Shown: piece after piece, positions 57,745-64,000 of the stretch | Layout of the letters: every line of letters begins with the position of its first letter | Numbering within the stretch: the first letter of the stretch is position 1 | NCBI RefSeq assembly: GCF_030362795.1 | Contig: NZ_JAUCBM010000001.1 | Location: 1,116,001-1,180,000, forward strand | DNA length: 64,000 bases | Reading direction: 5' to 3' | DNA from: Pseudochrobactrum kiredjianiae | GTDB taxonomy: Bacteria > Pseudomonadota > Alphaproteobacteria > Rhizobiales > Rhizobiaceae | The notes under the pieces: generated by a model | Told to the model about the DNA's origin: nothing | The model's input: only the letters and a program-made list of their open reading frames with translations | The model's database searches: none | Program-made: the position numbers and the translations under genes

Positions 57745-59292
57745 TTATTGCAGTGTGGCTTCAAGCTCTGGGTAGCTAATTGCCTCTACCACTTCTTGCA
57801 GGGCTTTAATGTCTAGGCCGTCTGGGTTGTATGTGCCGTAAGTTATCCCGCCACGTTCATGGCCTACAACTTGAGCAACTTCCGTCTGTGGCAGGCGGGC
57901 GCGTTCTAGGGCTTTGATTGCAGTCCTGCGGAATGAATGAAAATCAACACGCTCTTTCCCTGTCCTGTCGTCAATTCTGGTAACGCCTAGCTTTCTTCTG
58001 TGTTCGGTAAATCGTTGGGTAATATACCACGACCGCTTTTTATCGGGGCCACCTGCTTTGAGATGTGGAAAGAGCCATTCATCTTTGTGGTGGTTTACGA
58101 AGTCCAGTAGGCCAGCTTTAATGAGAATAGAATGAACTGGCACACGTCTATCACCGGCCTCGGACTTTGCATTAGCCACGTCAAAATACCAGACACCATT
58201 CTCTTGCTTGAGGTCTGTGGTCTTGCGGTCGCACATTTCATTCAGTCGTAAACCGCTATATGCTGATATCAGGCAAAGCCACGCTAGGGTGTTCTTGGTG
58301 GTTTGTTTGCTGGGTGTAGCATCAGGGGAGCTGACCAATAATTTAAGCTCTTCTGTGGTGTAGGGGTATTTTGTTGTTTTTCTCTTCTCACCGATTTTAC
58401 GGTGTTGGTCATCAAACGGGTTTTCACCTTTAAGGGCGCTTCGACGTTTCGCCCACTGCCAGACCAATGACAGAGCGGTAGCATAGCGATTGATTGTGCG
58501 GTTGCTTAAGCCCGTCTCATGGTTGCCGTATAGCTCGTATATGGCGTTGAAGTCTCGTTGTTTGGTTTGCGGGCTACGACCCCAATGAGGGTCAAGAGTG
58601 GCAACCTTATCCAGAAAAGCAGCAACTTGTTCGCGTTCAATGTCTGCAAGCTGAGGGTCTTTAGCCCACTGAGTAAAGAGCCGGTAAACAGCCTCGTACT
58701 GACCCCGTGTTTGTTCTGTAAGTTTTGAAGCGGTATCGCGCTGTGTCTCTTCAATGTATCGTTCAGCAGCGTTCGAGAAAGCCAATCCCGTTGACTTCTT
58801 AGGTTTGGTGACTGGTTGCAGTGTAACAAGGTCAATAGCATTGCGCCCAAAGACTGTAGGGGCAGTGAAAGATTTGCCGCTCAGTGCCGCCCTCCGTCCT
58901 ACAGCCGCCTGTATGCGGGCTACGGTCAAGGCGCGTTCTCTTTCAGGTAGCTGCTTGTTTGCTAGCTTGTCCCCTTCAAGCTCAGCGAAAAGTGCTGTGG
59001 TGTCGTCGTCATGACTATGCTCTTCCATCATTTCGAGCGTCTGATGAAATTCACGTTGTGCGTGTTGTTCGATTTCTGCTGCTGACCACGACCTTGACCC
59101 ACTGGCAACCTCAAATCTTGCAGACCAATCTGCGACAAGAGGCCAGCGAAGTTTCTGAGCTTCCGTTAAATCGCGTGTTTGCAGAGATTGGGTAATGTCA
59201 GACTTGCCGATTGTGGCTTTAGCATTGGAGGGAACTTTGATGCAGAAATACCATGTCTGACGGCGTTTCTTAAGGTAGCGGGTATCGGCCAT
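57745..59292 (-). CDS. Tyrosine recombinase/integrase of the element
   Basis: About 515 residues. The N-terminal arm-binding part starts MADTRYLKKRRQTWYFCIKVP, a core-binding part carries QAVYRLFTQWAKD-like helices, and the catalytic domain shows SAYSGLRLNEMCDRK (arginine I), the HSFRRTAIKALERA (HxxR) and VGHERGGITYGTYN with the nucleophilic tyrosine. It is read leftward from just inside attR, the usual place for tRNA-targeting integrases. The start at 59292 is chosen; the longer frame runs through its own arm-type sites, which likely overlap the promoter and allow autoregulation. Confidence 0.94.
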   Translation of the reverse strand: MADTRYLKKRRQTWYFCIKVPSNAKATIGKSDITQSLQTRDLTEAQKLRWPLVADWSARFEVASGSRSWSAAEIEQHAQREFHQTLEMMEEHSHDDDTTALFAELEGDKLANKQLPERERALTVARIQAAVGRRAALSGKSFTAPTVFGRNAIDLVTLQPVTKPKKSTGLAFSNAAERYIEETQRDTASKLTEQTRGQYEAVYRLFTQWAKDPQLADIEREQVAAFLDKVATLDPHWGRSPQTKQRDFNAIYELYGNHETGLSNRTINRYATALSLVWQWAKRRSALKGENPFDDQHRKIGEKRKTTKYPYTTEELKLLVSSPDATPSKQTTKNTLAWLCLISAYSGLRLNEMCDRKTTDLKQENGVWYFDVANAKSEAGDRRVPVHSILIKAGLLDFVNHHKDEWLFPHLKAGGPDKKRSWYITQRFTEHRRKLGVTRIDDRTGKERVDFHSFRRTAIKALERARLPQTEVAQVVGHERGGITYGTYNPDGLDIKALQEVVEAISYPELEATLQ

Positions 59293-59302
59293 ATTGCTCA
59301 CT

Positions 59303-59327
59303 GGTAGTACACGTTGGTGGTACACGT
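59303..59327 (+). promoter_or_regulatory. Right integrase arm-type sites
   Basis: GGTAGTACACGT (59303-59314) and GGTGGTACACGT (59316-59327), 13-base period, about 75 bases inside attR and directly upstream of the integrase start. Same motif and spacing as at 47322-47346. Confidence 0.75.
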
Positions 59328-59400
59328 TTGGAGTGCATGCATACCAGATAAGGTAATAAATTCAATGATTTCTATGGGGTTATACAGAAAAGAGTGGGAG

Positions 59401-59417
59401 TCCAGGCGCCCCAGCCA
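59401..59417 (+). repeat. attR core
   Basis: Identical to 47254-47270; preceded by GAG instead of the tRNA's GAA, so the repeat is exactly 17 bp plus one mismatch. Confidence 0.92.
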
Positions 59418-59733
59418 TCTCCTTTTAGTAATATTTTTCATTTTTCTATTAGTCAGAGAAAAACTGTATTTAAGCGCATTGGCACTTAGCTGGTGTTTAT
59501 ATTTTTTATCTGGCTTAGATTCAAAATGTCGCTTTTTATATAAAGCTGTGGTACATCATCTCTGCTTTTATAATGCTATGCGGCATTACGATGGATATTA
59601 AAAGATCTGCTTATATGAAATGTAACTGATTGGTGGATCCTAATTAAGGTTCTTCTTTTCAGTAGAAGATACTCAGGGATATTGTCTATCCTAAAAGGGA
59701 ATTTAGTTTGTCGACAAAAGGGTTTTATCGTCG
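59418..59733. other. Spacer between the element and the diguanylate cyclase gene
   Basis: About 315 AT-rich bases of chromosomal DNA that was originally next to tRNA-Gln. No gene is supported; it should include the promoter of the next gene. Confidence 0.45.
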
Positions 59734-60885
59734 ATGATCATTCAGTACATTACGAATATTGATCCAAACTCGTTATTTATTGTTAATGCAATTTCTCTTG
59801 CAGCATTTTCGATCGCGTTTTTTTGTATCTGGCTGAAGCAGCGGGACAGAATTTATTGGCTGTATTGGGTTGCCGCTAATTTTATATTAGCGCTTGGATT
59901 TACCGCATTTGTCATTATTGACCGTACGCAGATGCTGCAATTGATTATTGTCAACGGTTTCATGGTTATAGGTATTGCGCTGCGCTGGCAGGCTCTGAGA
60001 AGTTTCTTTTACCGCAAAAACTACATTGAAGTTAATATTGTCATCTTGCTGGTTTTATTGGTTCCATATTCAGTTTCTTCCTATGTGAGCAATAAATTTA
60101 TTTTCGGGTTTGTTAATCTTCTGTTTTTGGCAGAAATTGTGCTGATTATACGTGAGTTGGTCCGGCCGAACGGAGAGGTTTTGCCCTCCCGATGGGGCTT
60201 GGTTATCGCCTATAGTATTGTTGGTGTCGGATTTGTTGCGCGTGTCGTGCAGGGAATTATCGGTCCGCAAAATATGACATTGCTGCCCAATGACGGCTTG
60301 CTGACAGTGTTGCTGCTGGCAATTTCCGTGCATATCGTGGCGAGTGGGGCATTCGCGATTTCACTCGCCTATGAGCGCGGAATTTCTGAATTAAAACAAA
60401 TGACACTGCTCGATCCGTTGACAGAGCTGTATAATCGTCGTGCGTTTGAGCTCGCTTTAGCCGGACAAAGACCTGATTTAGGCTCGCTGACTTTAATTCT
60501 GCTCGATATTGATCATTTTAAACGGGTGAATGATGATTATGGGCATGAGGCGGGCGATGTCGCATTGAGGCGTTGTGCGAATATTCTGACGACGATCTTC
60601 CGGAAAAAAGATGTGGTTGCGCGTATTGGTGGTGAAGAATTCGCTGTGATCCTTCCGGATACGACTCTCAGGGAAGCTTATGAATTTGCTGAACGTGCCC
60701 GTAAAGCTGTAGAAAATGATGCTTTTGAGCACGGCGGCAATATAGTGCGCCTGACAATTAGTGCGGGTGTATGCCAGACTGTGGCTGGCGTAACATCCTT
60801 GTCAGATATTACAAAGAAAGCTGATGTCAGTCTGTATATGGCTAAAAATAAGGGCCGCAACAGAGTGGAAATATTTGCTGTATAA
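59734..60885 (+). CDS. Membrane diguanylate cyclase (GGDEF)
   Basis: A 383-residue protein with six or seven membrane helices in residues 15-215 and a GGDEF domain from about 220. LDPLTELYNRRAFE, LLDIDHFKRVNDDYGHEAGD and RIGGEEFAVILP are intact, so it should make c-di-GMP from GTP. An inhibitory I-site (RKKD) sits five residues before GGEEF, implying product feedback. It has no EAL domain, unlike the protein at 13.9 kb. Confidence 0.93.
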   Translation: MIIQYITNIDPNSLFIVNAISLAAFSIAFFCIWLKQRDRIYWLYWVAANFILALGFTAFVIIDRTQMLQLIIVNGFMVIGIALRWQALRSFFYRKNYIEVNIVILLVLLVPYSVSSYVSNKFIFGFVNLLFLAEIVLIIRELVRPNGEVLPSRWGLVIAYSIVGVGFVARVVQGIIGPQNMTLLPNDGLLTVLLLAISVHIVASGAFAISLAYERGISELKQMTLLDPLTELYNRRAFELALAGQRPDLGSLTLILLDIDHFKRVNDDYGHEAGDVALRRCANILTTIFRKKDVVARIGGEEFAVILPDTTLREAYEFAERARKAVENDAFEHGGNIVRLTISAGVCQTVAGVTSLSDITKKADVSLYMAKNKGRNRVEIFAV

Positions 60886-60974
60886 GTATGATTATTATGT
60901 GAGATATTATATATTTTCCTTTGCTTTTAATTTTTTCTCTCTAAATTAGCTTAAGTAAAATTGTGGAGGAAGAA

Positions 60975-62003
60975 GTGCGTAAAGGTGTGGTAGTGGAGTA
61001 CAGACAAATCTATTTCCTGCGCAGAAACCTGCGGGAAATGATACCTGTTTCTGTTAAATGGTTGTCTCTGCCATTCCTTTTTGTGGTCGCATTTTTAGCG
61101 ACATCTCCGGCTTTGGCAGCTCTTTGCTCTGACAGTTCACTGATCTCTCAAGATTCTGCTTTAAAACGGCAATTAGCTGCGGTGAAAAATCTGGAACGCA
61201 GCCGGAAGTGCACTGCAGAAAACGCGCAAGGCGGTTTTTTTAATGCCTGTCGGGATCTGGCTCAGCGCCGCGGCGATATCCAGTCAAAATTACAGTCAAA
61301 TTCTGCAGCGCTTGCTAGATGCAGCGGAACGAATACTGTTTCAACAACAGTGACACCAAAGCGCACAGCAAAAACACCGCCAGTAGTCAATGTGAAGAAA
61401 GCAGAGATTGTTGCGGGCGCACCCAGTCAGTTCTTGGGCAAGTATTCAGGCACGCCGCTGCTGTTCTGTGTGCGTCTTTCCGACGGTTATTATTTTCCGG
61501 CACCGCATTCACAATATGCGAGAAGCGACCAGATTAAAGAGACGCTCGCACAATGTAGTTTTATCTGTGAAACGTCAGATGTGAATCTTTATGTGCTGAA
61601 TGATCCGGCGGCAGAAACGTCAGGTATGCTGTCGGTGGATAGGCGTGAAACTTACGGCAGCCTGCCTGCGGCTTACCGGTACCAGACGGATCGTAACTTC
61701 AGCAAATGCAATTGGGACAGGTATAATTCTTATATTCAGCAGGTAAAATTCAGTCGCGAAAAACCTAAGAAAACCAAGGGGATTGCAGTATCAAAAACAG
61801 CATCTGTTCAAGCCGGGTCTGTTGATGATGAAAGCTTAGCTGATGCTGCTCCGGAAAGAGATTTGACGGAGGAACTGGCTGACCGGAATGTGCGCATTAT
61901 CGGCCCTGAATTTTTGCAGCAGGATAATGATAAGCTGATAAATTTTGAAACAGAGAAACTGCATACTGATGCGGGATTGCGGACCGATAAAAGTATAGAA
62001 TAA
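60975..62003 (+). CDS. DUF2865 family protein
   Basis: About 342 residues with a signal or anchor helix (WLSLPFLFVVAFLATSPALA). The cysteine-rich DUF2865 core is visible: CTAENAQGGFFNACRDLAQRRGDI, then LFCVRLSDGYYFPAPHSQYARSDQIKETLAQCSFICETSDVNLYVL. This exported family is confined to Rhizobiales and has no known function. The GTG at 60975 is chosen because GGAGGA lies 5 bases upstream; an ATG at 61038 would start closer to the signal. Confidence 0.82.
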   Translation: MRKGVVVEYRQIYFLRRNLREMIPVSVKWLSLPFLFVVAFLATSPALAALCSDSSLISQDSALKRQLAAVKNLERSRKCTAENAQGGFFNACRDLAQRRGDIQSKLQSNSAALARCSGTNTVSTTVTPKRTAKTPPVVNVKKAEIVAGAPSQFLGKYSGTPLLFCVRLSDGYYFPAPHSQYARSDQIKETLAQCSFICETSDVNLYVLNDPAAETSGMLSVDRRETYGSLPAAYRYQTDRNFSKCNWDRYNSYIQQVKFSREKPKKTKGIAVSKTASVQAGSVDDESLADAAPERDLTEELADRNVRIIGPEFLQQDNDKLINFETEKLHTDAGLRTDKSIE

Positions 62004-62025
62004 TATACGGATATAATGATTTCAT

Positions 62026-62069
62026 GCATCGGCAGGTTATGCTCAGGTAATGACCGCCGATGCTTTTTT
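62026..62069 (+). terminator. Terminator after DUF2865 gene
   Basis: Stem GCATCGGC with GCCGATGC around a 22-base loop, then five to six T. Confidence 0.85.
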
Positions 62070-62473
62070 ATGAATGTAAGTTTTATTACATTTTAGCTAA
62101 TTACGCTATTTTTTGCCGCAAACGGACATGCGCCTGATAAAATCCACAGGCAAGATTTTCAAACTATGTTGATGAAGGCGGCTTTTGATCCGTCTCTGTT
62201 TTTACATTTTATATCTGCGTATTTTCGGGAGGCTTGTCTTTCAGCCACCCTGATAATGCGGGGAATTAAAGAAATTAGAGCGCTCTGCCTGCTTTAATCA
62301 GCTGTGCAGATTCCGCGATATTATGACAGCAATACCGGTGCAGAAATTGCTTTCTGCGGCTGCGGGTTCTGACATGCTTTCAAAAATTCGCATTGATATC
62401 TGCTGTTATTTCATCATTATGTGTGGGAACTTTATAAAAACTCAAACAAAATTCACAGGATGGGGGCTTACAT
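62070..62473. other. Spacer before the ABC transporter
   Basis: About 400 bases with no supported gene. A TTAGAGCGCTCTGC motif at 62275 resembles the palindromic repeats elsewhere. It should hold the promoter of the transporter operon; no riboswitch or regulator box was recognised. Confidence 0.4.
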
Positions 62474-63481
62474 ATGCGCAAAACTTATCTGAAGACTCTG
62501 GGTGCACTGGCTGCAACTTTGATGGCCGGTTCAGCTTTGGCCGAAACGATTACCGTTTATACTGTTTATGAGGAAGATGAGGCGGCGGCGTTTCTGGCAG
62601 AAGCGAAGAAAGCGCTGCCGGATCTCGATATTAATATGTTGCGCCTATCCAATGGTGATCTTGTTGCACGTATTATCGCTGAACAAGCGAACCCGCAGCA
62701 CGATGTGCTTTGGGGCGTTGCAGTAACATCCCTGTTCAATCCGGATATTCTTAAAACACTGGAAGCTTACAAGCCTGCCAATATTGACGCTGTGCCTGCA
62801 CAGTTCCGTGACAAGGAAGACCGTTGGTTTGCCGTCACCGGCTATATGGCAGCTTTCTGCGTGAATAACGAGCGCCTGAAAGCCAAAGGTCTGACCATGC
62901 CTAAGTCATGGGCTGATCTGACTGATCCTGCATTTAAGGGCGAAGTGGTTATGCCGAACCCTGCCTCTTCCGGCACCGGCTATATCCAGATCGACTCGCT
63001 GATCCAGCAGATGGGCAATGAAAAAGGCTGGGCTTTCCTCGATAGTCTCGACAAAAACGTCGCGCAATATATCAAATCCGGTTCCAAACCGTGTAACGTC
63101 GCTTCTATGGGCGAATACACTGTCGGCGCATCTTTTGAACTGCGTGCCATCAAGAATATCGCTGAAGGTTATCCGATCACTATGGTGATCCCGTCAGAAG
63201 GCGCCGGTAACGAGCTGGAAGCCAATGCGCTGGTTTCATCATCCAAGCACAAAGATGCTGCAAAGCGTTTTCTTGATTGGACTGTAAGCAAGCCTGCTGC
63301 AGACGAATATTACAAGTGGAAAGCTATTGTAACAATTCCGGGCGGTGAAATGCCGGAGAAGTTTAAAGCGGCTGGCCTGCCAGAGGATGTTTCCAAGGTT
63401 ATGTATCCGCTTGATTTCAAAGCGGCTGCCGATGAGCGTTCAACGATCATCGACACATGGCAGAAGAAATACGAGCGTTAA
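62474..63481 (+). CDS. ABC transporter substrate-binding protein (2-aminoethylphosphonate/iron class)
   Basis: A 335-residue periplasmic binding protein with signal peptide ending SALA. The pattern TITVYTVYEEDEAAAFLAEAKKA, DVLWGVAVTSLF, WFAVTGYMAAFCVNN and PKSWADLTDPAFKGEVVMPNPASSGTGY is that of the type 2 binding proteins annotated for 2-aminoethylphosphonate or ferric iron. The absence of a clear iron-ligand tyrosine pair favours the phosphonate reading, but the ligand is uncertain. The ATPase gene follows after about 400 bases. Confidence 0.8.
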   Translation: MRKTYLKTLGALAATLMAGSALAETITVYTVYEEDEAAAFLAEAKKALPDLDINMLRLSNGDLVARIIAEQANPQHDVLWGVAVTSLFNPDILKTLEAYKPANIDAVPAQFRDKEDRWFAVTGYMAAFCVNNERLKAKGLTMPKSWADLTDPAFKGEVVMPNPASSGTGYIQIDSLIQQMGNEKGWAFLDSLDKNVAQYIKSGSKPCNVASMGEYTVGASFELRAIKNIAEGYPITMVIPSEGAGNELEANALVSSSKHKDAAKRFLDWTVSKPAADEYYKWKAIVTIPGGEMPEKFKAAGLPEDVSKVMYPLDFKAAADERSTIIDTWQKKYER

Positions 63482-63488
63482 AATGAAT

Positions 63489-63527
63489 GAGACCGGATTG
63501 CTGAGAAGCCGATCCGGTCTCGCTTTA
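63489..63527 (+). terminator. Weak terminator after binding protein gene
   Basis: Stem GAGACCGGAT with ATCCGGTCTC around a 13-base loop; only a short T-run follows. It may reduce rather than stop read-through into the ATPase gene. Confidence 0.6.
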
Positions 63528-63577
63528 TGTGCTTAAATTTATCGCAGTCTGAAGAACGGACTGCCAATAATGAATAA

Positions 63578-63683
63578 TATAGCATTTCCAGCAAAAGTGC
63601 GAAGCGGTTTTGCGTCGGATAATGCGTAAAAACAAACAGTTACAGCGGTTCCAGCGATTCAATCTGAACTGGAACCGTTGTAA
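63578..63683. repeat. 106-bp dispersed repeat, copy 2
   Basis: Matches 32870-32975 with about 8 substitutions and no gaps; includes the terminal inverted repeat (right arm has one base changed). It separates the two transporter genes. Confidence 0.85.
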
Positions 63684-63889
63684 CAGGGAACGCACAGTGT
63701 TTTGACACCGTGCAAAAACAGCAGTCGGGGCAAGACGATAACCATTCTGCGAGCGTTTCGCAGGCGATCTTTTGTTGTCGTCCGGTTTGCACAAAACTGC
63801 ATGAAATCAAAGAAGTGAGAGTAACCGGCCTGCGTCATGCAGGAGGGAATCTAGTCTCATCAAAACAAAATACCAAAGGATGTATACCA

Positions 63890-64000
63890 ATGGATTTGAA
63901 TATTCAGAACGTCATCAAGCAATATGGCTCCGTCAAAGCTCTCGATAATGTCTCTCTGAATATTCCGCATGGTTCTCTGGTGTGTTTTTTAGGGCCTTCC
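63890..64000 (+). CDS. ABC transporter ATP-binding protein, N-terminus (cut by right edge)
   Basis: The first 37 residues, MDLNIQNVIKQYGSVKALDNVSLNIP..., ending at the start of the Walker A loop (CFLGPS). AAAGGA lies 9 bases before the ATG. By position it is the ATPase of the transporter whose binding protein precedes it. The rest lies beyond the window. Confidence 0.88.
   Translation, partial: MDLNIQNVIKQYGSVKALDNVSLNIPHGSLVCFLGPS

Larger units (their letters stand above)
47254..59417. mobile_element. 12.2-kb integrated element in tRNA-Gln
   Basis: Bounded by the 17-bp direct repeat TCCAGGCGCCCCAGCCA at the tRNA 3' end (47254) and at 59401. It contains a tyrosine integrase adjacent to the right end, a serine recombinase, Rha and BRO-type regulators, an HTH gene with iteron-like repeats, a podovirus-like internal virion protein and unknown genes. 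No capsid, portal, terminase, tail or lysis genes are present, and most genes read leftward. It is best described as a satellite-like or reduced prophage element. Whether it still excises is not known, but both ends look intact. Confidence 0.9.

Noticed and set aside
62323-62571. Plus-strand frame before the ABC binding protein
   Set aside because: It overlaps the start of a well-supported gene in another frame and has no recognisable features.

Overview
The window reads as chromosomal DNA of an alphaproteobacterium of the order Hyphomicrobiales (Rhizobiales), most likely a Brucellaceae relative (Brucella/Ochrobactrum/Pseudochrobactrum type). The reasons are the gene order coxB-coxA-ctaB-coxF-ctaG-coxC-DUF983-surf1-ispH-thrB-rnhA, an invasion-associated-locus-B protein, the cell-cycle methyltransferase CcrM (GANTC), the thrC-M16 peptidase pair, a DUF2865 protein and several rhizobial-type palindromic intergenic repeats. 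Base composition looks close to half G+C by eye. Genus assignment is inference.

Layout. 1-12 kb: start of a TldD peptidase gene (cut by the left edge), an IalB-like protein, then the aa3 cytochrome c oxidase operon with its assembly factors (CtaB heme O synthase, CoxF, CtaG copper chaperone, SURF1), followed by ispH, thrB, rnhA and a small membrane protein. 12-28 kb: housekeeping genes (peroxiredoxin, YqgE, a 7TM-PAS-GGDEF-EAL protein, acetyltransferase, M16 peptidase, threonine synthase, lipoprotein, HAD phosphatase, ccrM, mutY, GT25 glycosyltransferase, DUF721, DsbA). 28-39 kb: smc, a small P-loop kinase-like protein, VOC protein, pyruvate phosphate dikinase, polysaccharide deacetylase, DUF1499 and MBL hydrolase. 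39.6-46 kb: a purine degradation cluster (puuE, allA, xdhA, xdhB, uraD, uraH) that lacks urate oxidase, xdhC and allantoicase in this window.

47.25-59.42 kb: a 12.2-kb integrated element in the 3' end of a tRNA-Gln(TTG) gene. It is bounded by a 17-bp direct repeat and by paired 12-bp integrase arm-type sites at both ends. It carries a tyrosine integrase, a serine recombinase, a Rha-type regulator, two BRO-N antirepressor-like genes, an HTH gene flanked by iteron-like 12-mers, two membrane proteins of unknown function and one very large (1283 aa) protein with an N-terminal lytic transglycosylase domain resembling podoviral internal virion (ejection) proteins. There is no capsid, portal, terminase or tail gene, so it is either a satellite-like element or a stripped prophage. 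Both BRO genes lack a conventional start codon: their conserved N-terminal coding runs back to an in-frame TAA. Each is preceded by a related hairpin leader, and one leader can base-pair with its own Shine-Dalgarno region, in the same position as the c4 antisense RNA/antirepressor arrangement of phage P1. This is the most interesting part of the window.

59.7-64 kb: back in the chromosome, an active-looking diguanylate cyclase, a DUF2865 protein, and the start of an ABC importer (binding protein and the N-terminus of the ATPase) of the iron/2-aminoethylphosphonate class. A 106-bp intergenic repeat found beside the VOC gene recurs between these two transporter genes.
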